Origin: an uncultured Bacteroidales bacterium | Lineage (GTDB): Bacteria; Bacteroidota; Bacteroidia; Bacteroidales; Paludibacteraceae | Reading direction: 5' to 3' | Assembly: GCA_902762355.1 (NCBI GenBank) | Contig: CACWNR010000003.1 | Span: 62,001 to 126,000, forward strand | DNA length: 64,000 bases | In this document: positions 1-6,090 of the stretch, piece after piece | Position numbering within the stretch: position 1 is the first letter of the stretch | Layout: each line of letters starts with the position of its first letter | Notes under the pieces: generated by a model | What the model saw: the letters and a program-made list of their open reading frames with translations, nothing else | Database searches by the model: none | What the model was told of the DNA's origin: nothing | Program-made: the position numbers and the translations under genes

Positions 1-630
1 ATTATCGATGCCACCTGTCCGGTAGTGAAGAAGTTGCAGGATCGGATTCGCGCTTGTTATGAGCAGCATAAGAACGATGAATCCGTTCCGCCGCAGATTG
101 TTATATACGGCAAACCCGGCCATGCGGAAGTGATCGGTTTACAAGGCCAAACGAACAACACCGCCATCGTTATAGAGTCCGTTGATCAACTCGATCGCCT
201 CGATTTTACGCGTCCCATCTATCTCTTTTCGCAAACCACCAAATCTGTCGAAGGCTTCCACTCCCTCGTAGAGGCTATAAAATCTAAAATCTCCAATCTA
301 AAATATCCAATTGCGCTGGAAGCGCATGATACCATTTGCCGCAGCGTAGCGAATCGCGTGAAAGAACTCCAAGCCTTCGCTCGCGCCAATGATATCGTTC
401 TCTTTGTTGGTGGCACTAAATCCTCCAACGCAAAAGTGCTCTTTAATCATTGCAAAGAAGCAAATCCGAATACTTTCTTCATTTCCTCTCCCGACGAAGT
501 CGAAAATCTCAAATCAAAAATCATAAATCATAAATCAACAAATCCCGACACGAAGGTCGGGATCTGTGGTGCTACGAGCACGCCTTTATGGCTCATGGAA
601 GCCGTTAGCGAACGCTTGTCAGCTTCTTGA
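1..630 (+). CDS. ispH: 4-hydroxy-3-methylbut-2-enyl diphosphate reductase, 5'-truncated by window edge
   Basis: This is the C-terminal ~209 residues of IspH, the iron-sulfur enzyme of the last step of the non-mevalonate isoprenoid pathway, which makes IPP and DMAPP. The frame is open from base 1 and begins I-I-D-A-T-C-P-V-V-K, the family's conserved cysteine motif, so the true start lies outside the window. Near the end V-G-I-C-G-A-T-S-T-P matches the conserved third-cysteine/substrate-binding region (usually G-A-S-T-P), and a further cysteine is seen mid-protein (D-T-I-C-R-S-V). Two heptanucleotide arrays (278-312 and 504-538) lie in frame within the gene and encode lysine/serine/asparagine-rich loops. 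A hairpin (542-563) follows the second array. The 3' end overlaps the convergent malQ by 26 bp. Confidence 0.93.
   Translation: MIDATCPVVKKLQDRIRACYEQHKNDESVPPQIVIYGKPGHAEVIGLQGQTNNTAIVIESVDQLDRLDFTRPIYLFSQTTKSVEGFHSLVEAIKSKISNLKYPIALEAHDTICRSVANRVKELQAFARANDIVLFVGGTKSSNAKVLFNHCKEANPNTFFISSPDEVENLKSKIINHKSTNPDTKVGICGATSTPLWLMEAVSERLSAS
278..312. repeat. AATC-type heptamer array in ispH
   Basis: Five consecutive 7-mers: TAAAATC, TAAAATC, TCCAATC, TAAAATA, TCCAATT. They lie in frame inside ispH. Confidence 0.8.
504..538. repeat. AATC-type heptamer array in ispH (second)
   Basis: Five consecutive 7-mers: AAATCTC, AAATCAA, AAATCAT, AAATCAT, AAATCAA. They encode a low-complexity K/S/I/N stretch just before the C-terminal conserved motif of IspH. 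Confidence 0.82.
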
Positions 631-3271
631 TTTTCGCGTTCAGTTTATCACATTTCATCAAGTCTTCCAGACTCAAGTGCATTCTGTAGTTCCAGAAATG
701 GCGCGGGTTAGCCGGTACGTTGATACGATCGGCGAACTGGTCTTTGAGTCGTACATCGCCGTCGATAGCGAGCCAGTCTTGCAGCGGCAGGATGGTCCAC
801 ATAGCCGGGCTGTACATATGCTGGTTGATGATGAATTCTGCAATCTCCGGCGTCATCTCTTGCGGTGCATCGCCCCACCAACCCATCTGCTCGTTGTAGA
901 AGCGTTGGGTAACGGCGCGATCCTCTTCCCACCATGCGCGCAGCGGATTCATATCGTGCGTACCGGTCGTGCAAACACTCTGATACGGTGCATCAGCCGG
1001 GTGAGCGAACTTGACTGTCGGATCTTTCGGCATACGTTGGATCTCCAGACTCAGGATCTGCAACTCATGCATTACGTCAGGTACACAAGCCGGAACCATA
1101 CCGAGGTCCTCGCCGCAGCAGAGCATATGCGTTGCGCTAATCAAGGTCGGCAACTTGCGCATTGCTGAGTCGCGCCAGAACTGCGTATGACGACGGAAGA
1201 AATACTCATTATAGATACGCATCAGTACTTCTTTCTGATCGCTGTAGAGTTCGGTGAACGAGTGGCTCTGATAGATGGAGATACGTGGGTGCAACCATCC
1301 CGGACGACGTTGGTCTTCCACAAACAGCACTTCGCAGTGGAGGTAAATCAATCCGTTGCAGATGTTATGTACCGCCGCCTCACTCAGGCCGGAAGCCTTG
1401 AGTTGTTTCTCATCGCCGAGCAGACGATCTGCCCATTCCTGCACTTTGGCCTGGGTGTCGAACTCGGGTTTGAACCAGTAGATATATCCGTCATTGGTGT
1501 TAAGGGCATTGTTCTTTGCCCACTCCAGATCGAAGCCCAATACGTCACCTAAGAAATTCGAGCGGATATACGGTTTGGTCAGACGATCCCAATCGAGGCA
1601 TACTCCTTGTGCGCAAAGGTCGTCGTAGGAGTACGGGAGTGCAGGAACGAAATGGCCGCAGAGTCCCCAAACATCGGTTTTGCGCATTTGCCAAATACGG
1701 AAGAAACCGAGGATATGATCCACACGATACGCATCGAAATAATCCTGCATCTTCTGGAAACGTGCGCGCCACCAGCCGAAGTTATCCTCCGCCATCTTGT
1801 CCCAGTTATAGGTCGGGAAGCCCCAGTTCTGTCCGCTGATCGAGAAATCATCGGGCGGAGCACCGGCGCTGGCGTCGAGGTTGAACAGTTCCGGATAAAC
1901 GGCTGCATCGACTGAGTCGGGGCTGATGCCGATAGGTATATCGCCCTTCATGGCTACGCCGATCGAGTGCGCATAAGCCACAGCATCTGCGAGCTGTCTG
2001 TCAGCATGGAACTGGAGGAACTTATAGAAGTCTTTCGGTTGTTTGTCGCGTTTAGCAAGAAACTCAGCATACGGTTCCAGCCACGCAGCATTCTTTTTCT
2101 CGAACGCCTTGTATTCAGCACTGCTGAAGAGAGCCTCTTTGTCCTGCTTGTACAACGCCTTGAAGAACACCATCTTCTTGTCATACACGTTCTGATAGTC
2201 CGCGATCGTCAGCGCATTGAGTTCAGCTTTCTGTGCCTCGTATTTCTTCTGCTGCGCCGGCGTTAACTTACCCATCTTCTCGATATTGATGTATATCGGA
2301 TGGAGAGCAAAGACGGAGACAGCGTTGTACGGATACGAATCGAGGTTGTTATGACGCAGCGTCGTATCGTTGATCGGCAGGGTCTGAATCATCTGCTGAC
2401 CGGTAGCCGCAGCCCAATCGGCCATTTTCTTGAGGTCCTGGAACTCACCGATACCGAAGCCTTCGGCGCTACGCAGCGAGAAGACAGGCACGGCTACACC
2501 GGCTCCCTTCCAACGCGGTTGGGTACGACGGAAAGCACGGTCGTTCTGGTAGATTACACTACCCTTCTCTACGCCCCAGATCTGGCGGTTCTCACCCCAT
2601 TCGGTATCAACTACTGCACCGTTCTTAAGGTCATAGATCACGTATTTATATTCGACGATATCCTGCCCTTTGACATTGATATCTGCGCGCCAAACGGGGA
2701 AGTCGGCATCGTTCATGACGAGTTTGTTATCCGGGTTCCAATCACCCAACTCAGCGCAGTTACCGATAATCGCTACGCCCTGCGTCGGCTTGATCTGCGG
2801 CAGGTCGATAGAGAAACGGATATTGCCCTTCGGTGCTTTTGCCTTAGCAGGGTTCAGACGATGGAAGAGAGCCTTCACGAAAGCGGTGGTATAGAAACTG
2901 TCCTCGTACGTGCTGGCCTGCCATGCATCGCGAACGACAAGGTTCTTGTCGGCAGCCTTGAGTGTCAGCACGCGCGGTTCACCGGCCTCGTAGATATACT
3001 GTCCCTCGCCTACGCGGATGGCGTATTTATAATGAATAACACCTGTGAAATCGCTCACCGGCACATTAGCCTGCCAGAAATCAGTTCCCTGACAATTAAG
3101 CACCAACGGCGATTTCTCGGTCCATCCCAAAATCGACTCTTGCGTCTCGATCACGCAAAGACTCTGCCCATACTCGGCACGATAATGAATCTGAAAATGT
3201 GTTTTATTAGTATTCGGTTTTCGGGTGCAAAGATACACAAAATTTTGCATATATGCAAGAATTCTATTCAT
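605..3271 (-). CDS. malQ: 4-alpha-glucanotransferase (amylomaltase, GH77) with N-terminal starch-binding domains
   Basis: A GH77 disproportionating enzyme that transfers alpha-1,4-glucan segments in maltodextrin/glycogen metabolism. Within the 888-residue open frame, two CBM20-like starch-binding modules occupy about residues 26-120 and 150-250. The catalytic GH77 domain follows. It shows R-V-D-H at 516-519 (D518 expected nucleophile) and C-G-E-D-L-G at 719-724 (E721 expected acid/base). The upstream boundary is uncertain. The frame's first ATG (3271) and second (3250) both lie upstream of a strong Bacteroidota promoter (TATCTTTG at 3228-3235), so the mRNA probably begins near 3221. Translation would then start at a non-ATG codon just before the first CBM20 strand (around F-Q-I-H-Y, residue 26). 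It converges on ispH and may pair functionally with the pullulanase at 57.8-59.7 kb. Confidence 0.93.
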   Translation of the reverse strand: MNRILAYMQNFVYLCTRKPNTNKTHFQIHYRAEYGQSLCVIETQESILGWTEKSPLVLNCQGTDFWQANVPVSDFTGVIHYKYAIRVGEGQYIYEAGEPRVLTLKAADKNLVVRDAWQASTYEDSFYTTAFVKALFHRLNPAKAKAPKGNIRFSIDLPQIKPTQGVAIIGNCAELGDWNPDNKLVMNDADFPVWRADINVKGQDIVEYKYVIYDLKNGAVVDTEWGENRQIWGVEKGSVIYQNDRAFRRTQPRWKGAGVAVPVFSLRSAEGFGIGEFQDLKKMADWAAATGQQMIQTLPINDTTLRHNNLDSYPYNAVSVFALHPIYINIEKMGKLTPAQQKKYEAQKAELNALTIADYQNVYDKKMVFFKALYKQDKEALFSSAEYKAFEKKNAAWLEPYAEFLAKRDKQPKDFYKFLQFHADRQLADAVAYAHSIGVAMKGDIPIGISPDSVDAAVYPELFNLDASAGAPPDDFSISGQNWGFPTYNWDKMAEDNFGWWRARFQKMQDYFDAYRVDHILGFFRIWQMRKTDVWGLCGHFVPALPYSYDDLCAQGVCLDWDRLTKPYIRSNFLGDVLGFDLEWAKNNALNTNDGYIYWFKPEFDTQAKVQEWADRLLGDEKQLKASGLSEAAVHNICNGLIYLHCEVLFVEDQRRPGWLHPRISIYQSHSFTELYSDQKEVLMRIYNEYFFRRHTQFWRDSAMRKLPTLISATHMLCCGEDLGMVPACVPDVMHELQILSLEIQRMPKDPTVKFAHPADAPYQSVCTTGTHDMNPLRAWWEEDRAVTQRFYNEQMGWWGDAPQEMTPEIAEFIINQHMYSPAMWTILPLQDWLAIDGDVRLKDQFADRINVPANPRHFWNYRMHLSLEDLMKCDKLNAKIKKLTSVR
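3228..3258 (-). promoter_or_regulatory. Bacteroidota promoter for malQ
   Basis: On the minus strand: TTG (3258-3256), 20-nt spacer, TATCTTTG (3235-3228). It lies inside the extended malQ reading frame and so argues for a downstream start codon. Confidence 0.75.
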
Positions 3272-4145
3272 TTTTGCGCCAAAAAGGCCAAATTAGGCAC
3301 GGAAGTAATGTATTTATGATCCAGAGGAGCACTCCTGCGAGGGCTGCGTTCATCGATCCGAACACCACCATCGCCCATGCCCCTCGTACGCCAACTTCCG
3401 CAATCGGCACATTCGGCGTGATAGTCACCAGCAGATAATAAACGAAACAGCGTGCGCCCGTACCCCATAACCCGTAACCTGTAACCGCTCCAAGTGCGTA
3501 TAGCACGAGCGCCAACTGCACGCACCAGCACAGCAATCGCACGAGACTTTGGGCGAAGGAGATGAGAATGAGACGATGAGAGACGGTAGCCCATCGCCTC
3601 AACAACCTCGGCGCCATCACTAGCCCCACCGCCAAAAGAATCACCACCGCGACAACAGCAATCCACCATTCTCCTGACGGTGTCCCCGTCAAACGGGGAA
3701 ACCCTAGACGGAAGGGGCACCATTCACCATTAGCCATTATCGCGGGTACCCCCGCGATGATAATGGCAAAGGTCATCGTGGCACTCCCCACAGCCCCCAT
3801 CGAAAGCGTGTTTTTCCATTCGTTGCGCAAGAGGGCGCGTGCCGGGTATTCCCCGAGTCGCCAAGGAGTAATGACTCCCGCGAGTTTGGAGTAATACACC
3901 TGCCGATGCGCTTCTCGCCAAGACATAGGAACGAGCGTTCGCCAGCGCCACGCTTCGAGCGTCATATTCAGCGGCATCAGGGCTATGCAGAGGACAAGCG
4001 CACAAATTTGCAGACCATCCATCCCGCTGATAGCCGCCCAGAGGCCGGCATAATCGTCGTACGTGACCATTTTCCAGACCAACCAGCCGCAAGCCGCGAT
4101 TGCTACAACCCACTCAATGATATGATAAAGTGTCTTTTTGTCCAT
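3264..4145 (-). CDS. Flippase-like membrane protein (lysylphosphatidylglycerol synthase TM / UPF0104 family)
   Basis: A 293-aa polytopic inner-membrane protein with about seven to eight hydrophobic segments, spread from residue 10 to the C-terminus. A conserved cytoplasmic-side motif, roughly S-K-L-A-G-V-I-T-P-W-R-L-G-E-Y-P-A-R (residues ~86-103), matches the pattern of the lysylphosphatidylglycerol synthase TM-region family, whose members are thought to move or modify lipids. Substrate is unknown. The ATG at 4145 sits about 10 nt after a well-formed promoter shared back-to-back with the next gene. Heptamer arrays at 3465-3485 and 3719-3739 and a hairpin at 3739-3758 lie inside the gene. Its 3' end overlaps the extended malQ frame by 8 bp, but the true malQ start is probably further downstream. 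Confidence 0.8.
   Translation of the reverse strand: MDKKTLYHIIEWVVAIAACGWLVWKMVTYDDYAGLWAAISGMDGLQICALVLCIALMPLNMTLEAWRWRTLVPMSWREAHRQVYYSKLAGVITPWRLGEYPARALLRNEWKNTLSMGAVGSATMTFAIIIAGVPAIMANGEWCPFRLGFPRLTGTPSGEWWIAVVAVVILLAVGLVMAPRLLRRWATVSHRLILISFAQSLVRLLCWCVQLALVLYALGAVTGYGLWGTGARCFVYYLLVTITPNVPIAEVGVRGAWAMVVFGSMNAALAGVLLWIINTLLPCLIWPFWRKNE
3465..3485. repeat. GTAAC-type heptamer array
   Basis: Three 7-mers, CCATAAC/CCGTAAC/CTGTAAC. On the other strand this is the GGTTAC-type unit also seen at 55264 and 57796. It lies in frame inside the flippase-like gene. Confidence 0.7.
3719..3739. repeat. CCATT heptamer array
   Basis: Three 7-mers, ACCATTC/ACCATTA/GCCATTA, inside the flippase-like gene and next to the hairpin at 3739-3758. 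Confidence 0.65.
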
Positions 4146-4154
4146 AAAACGCTA

Positions 4155-4185
4155 CAAAATTACGACAAAAATTGCACATATGCAA
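4155..4185 (-). promoter_or_regulatory. Promoter of the flippase-like gene
   Basis: On the minus strand: TTG (4185-4183), 20-nt spacer, TAATTTTG (4162-4155). The -33 element lies in the inverted repeat TTGCACATATGCAA (4172-4185) shared with the opposing promoter. Confidence 0.8.
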
Positions 4186-4202
4186 ATTTATTTGTATTTT
4201 TG
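4172..4202 (+). promoter_or_regulatory. Promoter of the HhH/beta-barrel gene
   Basis: TTG (4172-4174), 20-nt spacer, TATTTTTG (4195-4202). It is divergent from the promoter at 4155-4185, and the two share one TTGCA...TGCAA inverted repeat. The GTG start of the gene is 4 nt past the -7 box, so the transcript should be almost leaderless. Confidence 0.8.
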
Positions 4203-4206
4203 TGCC

Positions 4207-6090
4207 GTGAAAAACATCATCGCCGTCATATTATTGGTTACAAATTTCTCCCTCGACGATATTATCGGCGACATCTATAATTATCTAACAGAATTCTCGG
4301 AAGTCGATTTTGAGCAACTGCAAACCGATCTCTATGCCCTTCATGACGCGCCCATCGACCTCAACAACACCTCGGATGAGGAACTCAGCCAACTCTATTT
4401 TCTCTCGCCGCAGCAGATTGATGACATCTTGCTTTATGCCAACAAACACCCGTTTGAATCGCTCTATGAATTGCGGATGATTCCGAGTCTGGAGGACTAT
4501 GAGATCCGCGATTTGCTGCCTTTCGTCCAAATCACCAATCAGCAATCACCCATCACCAATGAGATTTACGCGAAAGAGGTTTTCGCTAATGCTCACCACG
4601 AGATCACCGCGCGCGTTGATGCCCGGAATATAGAAGGCTTTGAGGGTTCAGACCCCGTTTATACGCAGGGTCGCTATCGTTTTGACTACCAGCGCAAGGT
4701 CACTTTCGGTGCCCAACTCCGCCGACCGGTAGGCGGCAAAGCGGAAGATCTGCAGTGGGGTGCGTATCTGCAGTTACGCGACATAGCGCCGCATCTGCAC
4801 ACGGTGGTGGGTGGTAATTTTCAGGCGAGTTTTGGTCAGGGACTGGTCATGGCGCCGGTTTTTCATTCCGGCAAATCGATGTACGTCACTTCGATCGGTC
4901 AGCAACGTGAGGCGCTGCGTTATTACGGTTCAGTCGATGGCGCAGGACTACACGGTGCGGGTACCACTCTTCGCTGGGAATGGGGCAAACAGACGCGTCT
5001 GGATGTCAGTGCACTCTACTCGTTCAACCATTATAACGACACCACTTGGCGACATGTCGTCGGCGCCAATCTGACGCTTCGTCACAAGAAACTTGAAGTC
5101 CAACTCTCGGGCATTGAGACCATCTATTCAGATAGTATTCATCCCTACCGAAACGCGAAGTACAACCGCCATTATTTCCGCGGCCGCAATCAAGCCGTTT
5201 TGGGTGCATCTTTCCGGTATAACTATGGTTGGTTTGATGTGTTTTGCGAAGTTGCAACCAATCAAAAATCAGAAATCACAAATTCTAAATGGGGTATCGG
5301 GCTTATTGCAGGAAGCAGGTTTTATCCGACTTCCGGAGTAAGCCTGATAGCCTTATACCGCTACTATTCGCCTTGGTTCGACAATCAACTCGGTTATGCC
5401 TTCTCCGAGACGTCGCGTATCAACGATGAGAACGGCGGCTACCTCGGTTTTGACATCACTCGCCTTCGCAACTGGCGCTTCCTCGGTTATGGTGATGTGT
5501 TCTATTTTGAAGGCTATAAATACGGCTTGGGCAACGACACTTGTACCCTCGGCTATGACGCCATGGCGGAGGTTCAATATCACCAATCACCAATGACCAA
5601 TCACCAATGGAGCCTTTCTCTCCGTGCCCGAGCACGCAAAAAAGGAGCAAGTACGTATTCCGTGAGAGCGAAACGCAACGGTTGGAGTCTAAGGACGATT
5701 GCCGATTTCAACCATTCACCAATCACCAATAACCAATCACCATTACCTTACGGAGTAAGTATCGCGCAGGACATTGCGTATGATTTCCAATCACCAATGT
5801 CCAATATCCAATGTCCAATAAGCTTAAAGCTTCGTCTTCAAGCCTTCGACGCCCGCGAATGGACCAACCGCATCTACCTCTACGAGCACGATGTGCTCTA
5901 CGCCTATTCTATCCCTGCCACGTATGGTCTGGGAGGGCGTTTCTACCTCTGCCTCCGTTGGCAGATCATTCCTCAGTTGGCGCTCTATTTCCGTGCTTCC
6001 GAAACCGTTTATGCACGAAAATGGGCAGCCGATCACGACCGCCCACAAACTCGTACAGATCTTCATCTGTTACTTCGAGCGAAGCTCTAA
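4207..6090 (+). CDS. Exported helix-hairpin-helix protein with predicted beta-barrel
   Basis: 627 aa from GTG at 4207, chosen because the promoter box ends at 4202 and the next residues form a short hydrophobic signal-like segment (V-K-N-I-I-A-V-I-L-L-V). Residues ~40-105 carry two ComEA-like helix-hairpin-helix motifs (V-D-L-N-N-T-S-D-E-E-L, then P-F-E-S-L-Y-E-L). The remaining ~500 residues alternate polar and aromatic residues, as in an outer-membrane barrel (e.g. R-Y-R-F-D-Y-Q-R-K-V). This layout is known in Bacteroidales proteins annotated as helix-hairpin-helix domain proteins of unknown function. Five heptamer arrays (4534, 5257, 5582, 5711, 5786) fall at spots expected to be loops between strands. 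The stop codon abuts the stop of the convergent Big_2 gene with no gap. Confidence 0.7.
   Translation: MKNIIAVILLVTNFSLDDIIGDIYNYLTEFSEVDFEQLQTDLYALHDAPIDLNNTSDEELSQLYFLSPQQIDDILLYANKHPFESLYELRMIPSLEDYEIRDLLPFVQITNQQSPITNEIYAKEVFANAHHEITARVDARNIEGFEGSDPVYTQGRYRFDYQRKVTFGAQLRRPVGGKAEDLQWGAYLQLRDIAPHLHTVVGGNFQASFGQGLVMAPVFHSGKSMYVTSIGQQREALRYYGSVDGAGLHGAGTTLRWEWGKQTRLDVSALYSFNHYNDTTWRHVVGANLTLRHKKLEVQLSGIETIYSDSIHPYRNAKYNRHYFRGRNQAVLGASFRYNYGWFDVFCEVATNQKSEITNSKWGIGLIAGSRFYPTSGVSLIALYRYYSPWFDNQLGYAFSETSRINDENGGYLGFDITRLRNWRFLGYGDVFYFEGYKYGLGNDTCTLGYDAMAEVQYHQSPMTNHQWSLSLRARARKKGASTYSVRAKRNGWSLRTIADFNHSPITNNQSPLPYGVSIAQDIAYDFQSPMSNIQCPISLKLRLQAFDAREWTNRIYLYEHDVLYAYSIPATYGLGGRFYLCLRWQIIPQLALYFRASETVYARKWAADHDRPQTRTDLHLLLRAKL
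4534..4561. repeat. CCAATC heptamer array 1 in HhH/barrel gene
   Basis: ACCAATC/AGCAATC/ACCCATC/ACCAATG. Encodes T-N-Q-Q-S-P-I-T-N-E. Confidence 0.8.
5257..5291. repeat. AATC heptamer array 2 in HhH/barrel gene
   Basis: ACCAATC/AAAAATC/AGAAATC/ACAAATT/CTAAATG, in frame. Confidence 0.75.
5582..5609. repeat. CCAATC heptamer array 3 in HhH/barrel gene
   Basis: ACCAATC/ACCAATG/ACCAATC/ACCAATG, a nearly perfect array. Encodes H-Q-S-P-M-T-N-H-Q-W. Confidence 0.85.
5711..5745. repeat. CCAATC heptamer array 4 in HhH/barrel gene
   Basis: ACCATTC/ACCAATC/ACCAATA/ACCAATC/ACCATTA. Encodes N-H-S-P-I-T-N-N-Q-S-P-L. Confidence 0.85.
5786..5820. repeat. CCAATC heptamer array 5 in HhH/barrel gene
   Basis: TCCAATC/ACCAATG/TCCAATA/TCCAATG/TCCAATA. 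Encodes Q-S-P-M-S-N-I-Q-C-P-I. Confidence 0.85.

Noticed and set aside
2300..3319. 339-residue open frame on the plus strand
   Set aside because: Antisense to malQ, whose CBM20 and GH77 motifs are clear; no independent support.
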